Below, piece by piece: positions 58,468 to 63,042 of a stretch of 63,042 nucleotides of DNA. Within the stretch, counting starts at the first letter, position 1, and each line of letters begins with the position of its first letter. Position numbers and translations under genes: made by a program. The stretch spans positions 1 through 63,042 of the forward strand of contig CAZJAH010000013.1 of assembly GCA_964544155.1 (NCBI GenBank). Reading direction: 5' to 3'. The notes under the pieces were generated by a model that did not search any database, was not told where the DNA came from, and was given only the letters and a program-made list of their open reading frames with translations. The DNA is from CAZJAH01 sp964544155 (GTDB lineage Bacteria; Bacteroidota; Ignavibacteria; Kapaibacteriales; UBA2268).

Positions 58468-60822
58468 ATGGCTAAGAAATCTGCAAATGATAATAATATC
58501 AAAAAAAAAAGAGGCCCGGGAAGGCCTCCAAAAAGTGAAAAACTAAAAGAATCCGAAATATCCTCAAAATCCAAAAGGCGCGGCCCGGGAAGACCTCCAA
58601 AATCCGAATCCAAAAGCGGAATGCCTTCAGGAAAACGCACCGAAATTAAAACTGCCCCTGAACTGCCACAACTTGAGCAATTTGAAAGGGTTGTAACTCA
58701 TGAATTAGGCTATGAGGAACATCCTGTCGGATCTGTTTGCCATCACGGCAAAGGTGAACACTGCAACGTTGACAGAAACAGAATGGACCGCTCCACACCG
58801 CCTCATGAGCAGCTCGGCCTGAGCAGGGAGGAATTAATGTGGGCGCTAAAGAATATGATGATATCACGCTTTACCGATGAGAAACACCTGACTCTGGTTA
58901 AGCAGGGTAAATCTTTCTTCCATATTGGAGGAAGCGGCCACGAAGCAGTACAGACGGCTGTGGCTATGTCACTTGAAAAAGGCAAAGACTGGGGCTGGAC
59001 TTACTACCGCGATCTTGCCTTTACTTATGGAATGGGCTTTACTCCCGAAGAATATTTCCTTCTTGCTGGCGGAAAGAAAAATGACCCCGCCACCGGAGGA
59101 AGGCAGATGCCAGGCCATTACGGGCATCCAAGGCTGAACCTTCCAACACAGTCTTCTCCTACCGGAACGCAGTTTCTTAATGCCGTCGGCACAGCGCTGG
59201 CATCCCGTAAAATGGGTAACGATGAGATCACCTATGTGGCTTCAGGAGAAGGTACCACAAGCCAGGGAGAATTCTATGAAGCGGTGAACTGGGCCTCGCG
59301 CGAAAAGCTGGCTACTCTATTCTGCATCCAGGATAACGGCTACGCAATATCCGTTCCCAGAGATAAGCAGTCAATGGGCGGAAGCGTGGTACATTCATTT
59401 TGCTGCTATCCCGACCTTTACATGAAGGAATTTGACGGCTCTGATTTCTTTGAATCATTAAAAGCCGCCAGGGACGCTGTCGCTTATATGCGCGCCGGTA
59501 AAGGCCCCGCGCTTCTTCATGCCGTTGTCGAAAGGCTTCTGCCTCATTCATCGAGTGATGACCACAGGAAGTACAGAAAAGCCGAAGACCTCGAAATGGC
59601 TAAAGATAAACGCGATCCGGTTAGGATTCTTTCAAATTATCTGGAGTATCATAATATTGCAAGCCGGGATGAAATTGATGATTTGTTCCTTAAAGTAAAA
59701 GAAGAAATCAATGAAGCCGTAGATAAAGCCTACGCGCAGGAAGATCCCGATCCCGCGGATTCCACCAAACATGTATTTGCGCCTGAAGAAACAAGAGATC
59801 TGCCCTATGCTGTTAATGAAGAAGCTCATGACGGCGAGCCGATAGTTATGGTGGATGCCGTCAATCACGCCCTTATGGAAGAAATGTCAAAAAATGAAAA
59901 AATGCTTATTTTTGGCGAAGATATAGCAGACCCCAAAGGCGGCGTTTTCACTGCTACAAGAGGATTATCCAAATTTGGCGAGGACAGGGTATTCAATTCG
60001 CCGCTTGCAGAAGCATCCATCGCGGGTGTGGCATTGGGGCTGGCAATCAGAGGATTTAAGCCTGTGGTCGAAATTCAGTTCGGAGATTATATCTGGCCGG
60101 CGTTCATGCAGATAAAAAACGAAATCGCGACAATGCGCTACCGCTCTAACGGCGCGTTTACCGCACCGGTGGTGTTCAGGGTAGCAGTCGGCGGATACAT
60201 TCACGGGGGCCTTTATCATTCGCAGAATATCGAAGCTATTTTCTCGCATATACCGGGATTGATGATTGCTTATCCTTCTACCGCGGCGGATGCCAAAGGG
60301 CTTTTGAAGACCGCATGCAGGCTGCAGGATCCGGTGATTTTCTGCGAACATAAGGGTATGTACAGGCTGCCATACGGCCGTACACCTGAGCCCGGCGACG
60401 ACTTTCTGCTGCCTTTTGGTAAAGGAAAGATCGTTAAAGAAGGAAAAGATGCAACTATAATAACTTACGGCATGGGGGTTAAAGATTCACTTAATGCCGT
60501 TAAGAAAATCGAAAAAGAAACTGATAAAACCATTGAAATAATTGATCTTAGAACAATTATCCCATGGGATAAAGAGCTTGTACTTGAATCGGTAAGGAAA
60601 ACCAACAAGGCTATTGTTATACATGAGGATACGCTTACAACCGGCTTTGGCGCCGAGATAGCTTCAACCATCGGCACTGAAGCCTTCAATTACCTGGACG
60701 CGCCTGTGATGAGGCATGCAGCCAAAGATTCGCATATTCCATACGCACCGGCCTATGAGCTCGACGTACTTCCTACTGAAGCAAAAATTAAAGCCGATTT
60801 GGAAAAACTTCTATCTTACTGA
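58468..60822 (+). CDS. 2-oxo acid dehydrogenase E1 alpha-beta fusion with two N-terminal AT-hooks
   Basis: 784 residues. ThDP-dependent decarboxylase (branched-chain 2-oxo acid or pyruvate type). Alpha half about 125-450: HIGGSGHEA, TYYRDLAFTYGMG, and the ThDP motif ASGEGTTSQGEF...DNGYAIS. Beta half about 465-784: EEMSKNEKMLIFGEDI, SPLAEASIAGVALGLA, EIQFGDYIWPAF and LPYGRTPEPG. Extra N-terminal 120 residues: AT-hook cores RGPGRPPKSE at about 15-24 and 38-47, within a lysine-rich tail, then CHHGKGEHC that could bind metal. ATG at 58468 has an AGGAG site (11-base spacing); an A10 run lies at 58501-58510 before both hooks. Lone gene with terminator. E2 and E3 are not nearby. Confidence 0.92.
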   Translation: MAKKSANDNNIKKKRGPGRPPKSEKLKESEISSKSKRRGPGRPPKSESKSGMPSGKRTEIKTAPELPQLEQFERVVTHELGYEEHPVGSVCHHGKGEHCNVDRNRMDRSTPPHEQLGLSREELMWALKNMMISRFTDEKHLTLVKQGKSFFHIGGSGHEAVQTAVAMSLEKGKDWGWTYYRDLAFTYGMGFTPEEYFLLAGGKKNDPATGGRQMPGHYGHPRLNLPTQSSPTGTQFLNAVGTALASRKMGNDEITYVASGEGTTSQGEFYEAVNWASREKLATLFCIQDNGYAISVPRDKQSMGGSVVHSFCCYPDLYMKEFDGSDFFESLKAARDAVAYMRAGKGPALLHAVVERLLPHSSSDDHRKYRKAEDLEMAKDKRDPVRILSNYLEYHNIASRDEIDDLFLKVKEEINEAVDKAYAQEDPDPADSTKHVFAPEETRDLPYAVNEEAHDGEPIVMVDAVNHALMEEMSKNEKMLIFGEDIADPKGGVFTATRGLSKFGEDRVFNSPLAEASIAGVALGLAIRGFKPVVEIQFGDYIWPAFMQIKNEIATMRYRSNGAFTAPVVFRVAVGGYIHGGLYHSQNIEAIFSHIPGLMIAYPSTAADAKGLLKTACRLQDPVIFCEHKGMYRLPYGRTPEPGDDFLLPFGKGKIVKEGKDATIITYGMGVKDSLNAVKKIEKETDKTIEIIDLRTIIPWDKELVLESVRKTNKAIVIHEDTLTTGFGAEIASTIGTEAFNYLDAPVMRHAAKDSHIPYAPAYELDVLPTEAKIKADLEKLLSY

Positions 60823-60850
60823 GCATGGCAGATGAAATATTGATAAGCAA

Positions 60851-60879
60851 AATGCCGCGTTTTACAGCGCGGCATTTTT
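60851..60879 (+). terminator. Terminator after the E1 gene
   Basis: Stem AATGCCGCG (60851-60859) with CGCGGCATT (60868-60876), eight-base loop, T-rich tail. Confidence 0.9.
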
Positions 60880-60939
60880 AGTTAGCTTTGATTGAAAACC
60901 GAAATTAAATAACGCTTTTCAAGTATATATTTATTGTTC

Positions 60940-62829
60940 CTATTCGGGAATTTCTGAAAGCAGCCTGAGGTTGCGCGGCTGTATCATATTTTCCGGCGCC
61001 ATTATTTCATCGAGGCGCTCTTTAGTAAGATAATTCTTTTCCAGTACAAGGTCGTAAACGCTTTTTCCGGTTTCGAGAGCTTCTTTAGCCAGCGCTGAGC
61101 TCTTCTCATAGCCGAGTACTGGATTTAAAGCTGTTACAAGGCCAATACTGCGCTCTACTGATTGACGGCATACATCCTCATTAGCGGTAATTCCGTCTAT
61201 ACAGCGGAATTTAAGAGTTTGCATACCATTCTTTAGCATCTCGATGGATTCAAATATGCTCTGCGCGATTATAGGCTCGAAAACATTGAGCTGCAGCTGT
61301 CCGGCTTCGGCTGCCATGGTAACCGTAAGGTCATTGCCGATAACTTTAAAAGCTATCTGATTCACCACTTCGGGGATAACGGGGTTAACTTTTCCGGGCA
61401 TAATCGATGAACCGGGCTGCATTCTTGGGAGGTTAATCTCATTGAATCCGGCGCGCGGGCCTGATGAAAGCAGCCTGAGGTCATTACATATCTTTGATAA
61501 TTTAACCGCAAGTCTTTTCACGGCTGATGAATAAATCACAAAAGCTCCTGTATCCTGTGTGGCTTCAACAAGATTATCCGCCAGCTTAACCGGCAGGCCG
61601 GTAATTTCCCAGAGATAGTGCAGGCAGCGATCGCTGTAGCTGGGGTCGGCATTGATTCCTGTTCCTATGGCAGTACCTCCCATATTCACTTCAAGAAAGA
61701 GCCTCGCGTTAGCATCCAGTCTTTTGATCTCCTCTTCGAGTGTAACGGCGTAAGTTTCAAATTCCTGGCCAAGGGTCATGGGTACTGCATCCTGAAGCTG
61801 GGTACGCCCCATTTTTATGATATTGTGAAATTCATGTGATTTTTTCCTGAACGAAGCTATCAGCTCGCTAAGCACACTTATCAGCTCCTTTGTCTGATAA
61901 ACAAAGGCGATCTTCAGAGCAGTAGGGTAAGCGTCATTTGTGGATTGGGATAAGTTCACGTGATTATTTGGGTGGCAGTATTCATACTGGCCTTTTTCAT
62001 GCCCTAATATTTCCAGGGCGCGGTTGGCTATAACTTCATTGGCGTTCATATTTGTTGAAGTACCGGCTCCGCCCTGTATCATATCCACAACAAAATGCGT
62101 GTGCCATTTACCGTTGATGATCTCTTCGCATGCTTTGATAATTCCTTCCATAATATTCGGTGGCAGAAGGCCCAGCTCATAATTAGCCATAGCGGCGGCC
62201 TGTTTTACCTGTGCAAGAGCTTTTATTAGGAAAGGAAAATGATTAATTGAAATATTGCTTATGTTGAAATTTTCTACGGCCCTCAAAGTCTGAACGCCAT
62301 AATAAAATTCAAAGGGAACTTCACGCTCGCCCAGAAGATCATGTTCCAGGCGTGTACGTCCGGATATATACTGTTCGGCGGCTTCTACCACCTGGTTTGT
62401 TGTCTGGCGCATACGGCGGGCAATAACCCTTGATACACGCGAAAGTATCATAGTTACCACATGGTAGTTCTCTTCCACCATTTTATTGAAAGCGTTTTTA
62501 CTTATCGACAACACTATAGAATCTTCGGTAGCCCGCGCTGAAACCGAATGAGGATAATCATCCATCAAGGCTCCTTCGCTGATAAAATCGAATTTACCGA
62601 AAAATGTGAGGGATTTATGCTGGCCAAAAGCGGTCTGTTTGAATAATTCCACCTGCCCGCGGTAAATGATAAACATCTTCTTGCGGGGCGCGTTTTGCTC
62701 AAAAAGCAGCCGGCCTTCTTCGTACTCTTCTTTAACAGCCATTTTCACGATAAGGTCTAATTCCTTATCATTCAGATCTTTAAATAGCTCTATTTCCTTC
62801 AGGAAATTTTTAATTGATTCCATAGACAT
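60940..62829 (-). CDS. aspA: Aspartate ammonia-lyase with N-terminal cyclic-nucleotide-binding domain
   Basis: 629 residues, against about 470 for usual aspartase. Residues 1-140: cNMP-binding beta roll (ELFKDLNDKELDLI, EGRLLFEQNAPRKKMFIIYRGQVEL, FDFISEGALMDDYPHSVSARA). The phosphate-cassette Arg of R-A/S-A is His94 here, so true cAMP binding is doubtful. Residues 157-625: aspartase/fumarase class with DMIQGGAGTSTNMNANEV, NDAYPTALK and the mobile loop GSSIMPGKVNPVIPEVV. Converts L-aspartate to fumarate and ammonia. MSMESI gives two possible starts. Lone gene. Confidence 0.92.
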   Translation of the reverse strand: MSMESIKNFLKEIELFKDLNDKELDLIVKMAVKEEYEEGRLLFEQNAPRKKMFIIYRGQVELFKQTAFGQHKSLTFFGKFDFISEGALMDDYPHSVSARATEDSIVLSISKNAFNKMVEENYHVVTMILSRVSRVIARRMRQTTNQVVEAAEQYISGRTRLEHDLLGEREVPFEFYYGVQTLRAVENFNISNISINHFPFLIKALAQVKQAAAMANYELGLLPPNIMEGIIKACEEIINGKWHTHFVVDMIQGGAGTSTNMNANEVIANRALEILGHEKGQYEYCHPNNHVNLSQSTNDAYPTALKIAFVYQTKELISVLSELIASFRKKSHEFHNIIKMGRTQLQDAVPMTLGQEFETYAVTLEEEIKRLDANARLFLEVNMGGTAIGTGINADPSYSDRCLHYLWEITGLPVKLADNLVEATQDTGAFVIYSSAVKRLAVKLSKICNDLRLLSSGPRAGFNEINLPRMQPGSSIMPGKVNPVIPEVVNQIAFKVIGNDLTVTMAAEAGQLQLNVFEPIIAQSIFESIEMLKNGMQTLKFRCIDGITANEDVCRQSVERSIGLVTALNPVLGYEKSSALAKEALETGKSVYDLVLEKNYLTKERLDEIMAPENMIQPRNLRLLSEIPE

Positions 62830-63042
62830 TCTCTTTTCAATTTTTAATTATTAAATCCTTAGCTGCTGATATATTAAAGTACGCAAATTATGAAAAAATA
62901 AAGAGATATGGCTGAATGAGCAAAATTTAATCTTTTATTAAGCCAATTAGATTTGTTTTGTTAAGCTATTACCAATGGTGGCTTAACACGCGCGTTCGAG
63001 GATCCCTGTGCCGCCATTTACAAAGGGCGAAATCCCCGGGCG
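62830..63042. other. Right-end non-coding stretch with hairpin
   Basis: No gene recognised. GTTAAGC and GCTTAAC (about 62959-62990) enclose ACCA-A-TGGT, giving a nested hairpin. Beyond it the last 55 bases or so turn GC-rich, unlike the AT-rich sequence before; this may be the start of another element, a structured segment, or a misjoined end as on the left. Confidence 0.4.

Noticed and set aside
58501..58510. A10 run as proof of programmed transcriptional slippage in the E1 gene
   Set aside because: A single homopolymer near the start is not enough; both AT-hooks and the enzyme are in frame after it, and no alternative product is evident.
1..63042. Search for a prophage, transposase, restriction or toxin-antitoxin system
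   Set aside because: No integrase, transposase, phage structural, methylase/endonuclease pair or recognised toxin-antitoxin pair was seen; the window is mostly core genes.

Overview
The window looks like one contig from a member of the Bacteroidota / Chlorobi-Ignavibacteria lineage. Supporting signs are two secreted proteins with type IX secretion C-terminal sorting domains (YPNP start), DUF1573 and DUF2851 proteins, many lipoproteins with an S-C or A-C lipobox, TAnnTTTG-like -7 promoter elements, and a moderate, AT-leaning composition. HydG and HydE point to anaerobic hydrogen metabolism, while an oxygen-dependent carotenoid ketolase (CrtW) suggests contact with oxygen, so a facultative or microaerophilic lifestyle is plausible (inference). 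No phage, insertion sequence, CRISPR array or rRNA was seen. The left end carries a near-perfect Illumina P5 adapter, so the contig is an artificial junction there and its first gene is cut.

Layout. 1-1.6 kb: adapter plus a truncated OPT peptide transporter. 1.9-11 kb (minus): RSH-type (p)ppGpp enzyme with an eroded synthetase half, small protein, Lon, TruA, M48 lipoprotein peptidase, PyrF, lipoprotein, DUF2851 protein and an unlisted 59-residue protein closed by a terminator. 11-21 kb: cell-envelope and secreted proteins (S66 carboxypeptidase, barrel-like protein, two T9SS cargo proteins, DUF1573 protein, GH106-like lipoprotein) and tRNA-Lys(CTT). 21-30 kb: ABC-F protein and orphan MalK/UgpC-type ATPase, then FGE-like and beta-propeller lipoproteins, gamma-carbonic anhydrase-like protein, YicC, RqcH and a lone receiver. 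30-36 kb (minus): flippase, RlmI-like methyltransferase, LPG-synthase-like membrane protein and a NapH/NosR-like polyferredoxin pair. 36-45.6 kb (plus): YchF-like ATPase, thiamine-binding-like protein, CrtW, amidotransferase, glycosyltransferase, ChaN with a His/Met-rich insert, then hydG-hydE-DUF2520 and two small envelope proteins. 45.6-48.2 kb (minus): DUF368 (PopT), cyclophilin and UppP, a set suited to undecaprenyl phosphate recycling. 48.4-56 kb (plus): small protein plus S21, a GC-rich highly foldable segment, oligopeptidase B, IF-2B-like protein, DUF985 cupin, GNAT-like protein, PurF and YraN. 56-58.4 kb (minus): RicT and HolB. 58.4-62.8 kb: a 2-oxo acid dehydrogenase E1 alpha-beta fusion with two AT-hooks at its N terminus, and an aspartase fused to a cyclic-nucleotide-binding fold.

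The most interesting points are the AT-hook E1 enzyme, the foldable roughly 210-nt segment before oligopeptidase B, short tandem duplications spanning stop codons at several gene ends, the cNMP-aspartase fusion, and the hydrolase-only RSH enzyme. Most of the rest is ordinary housekeeping DNA.
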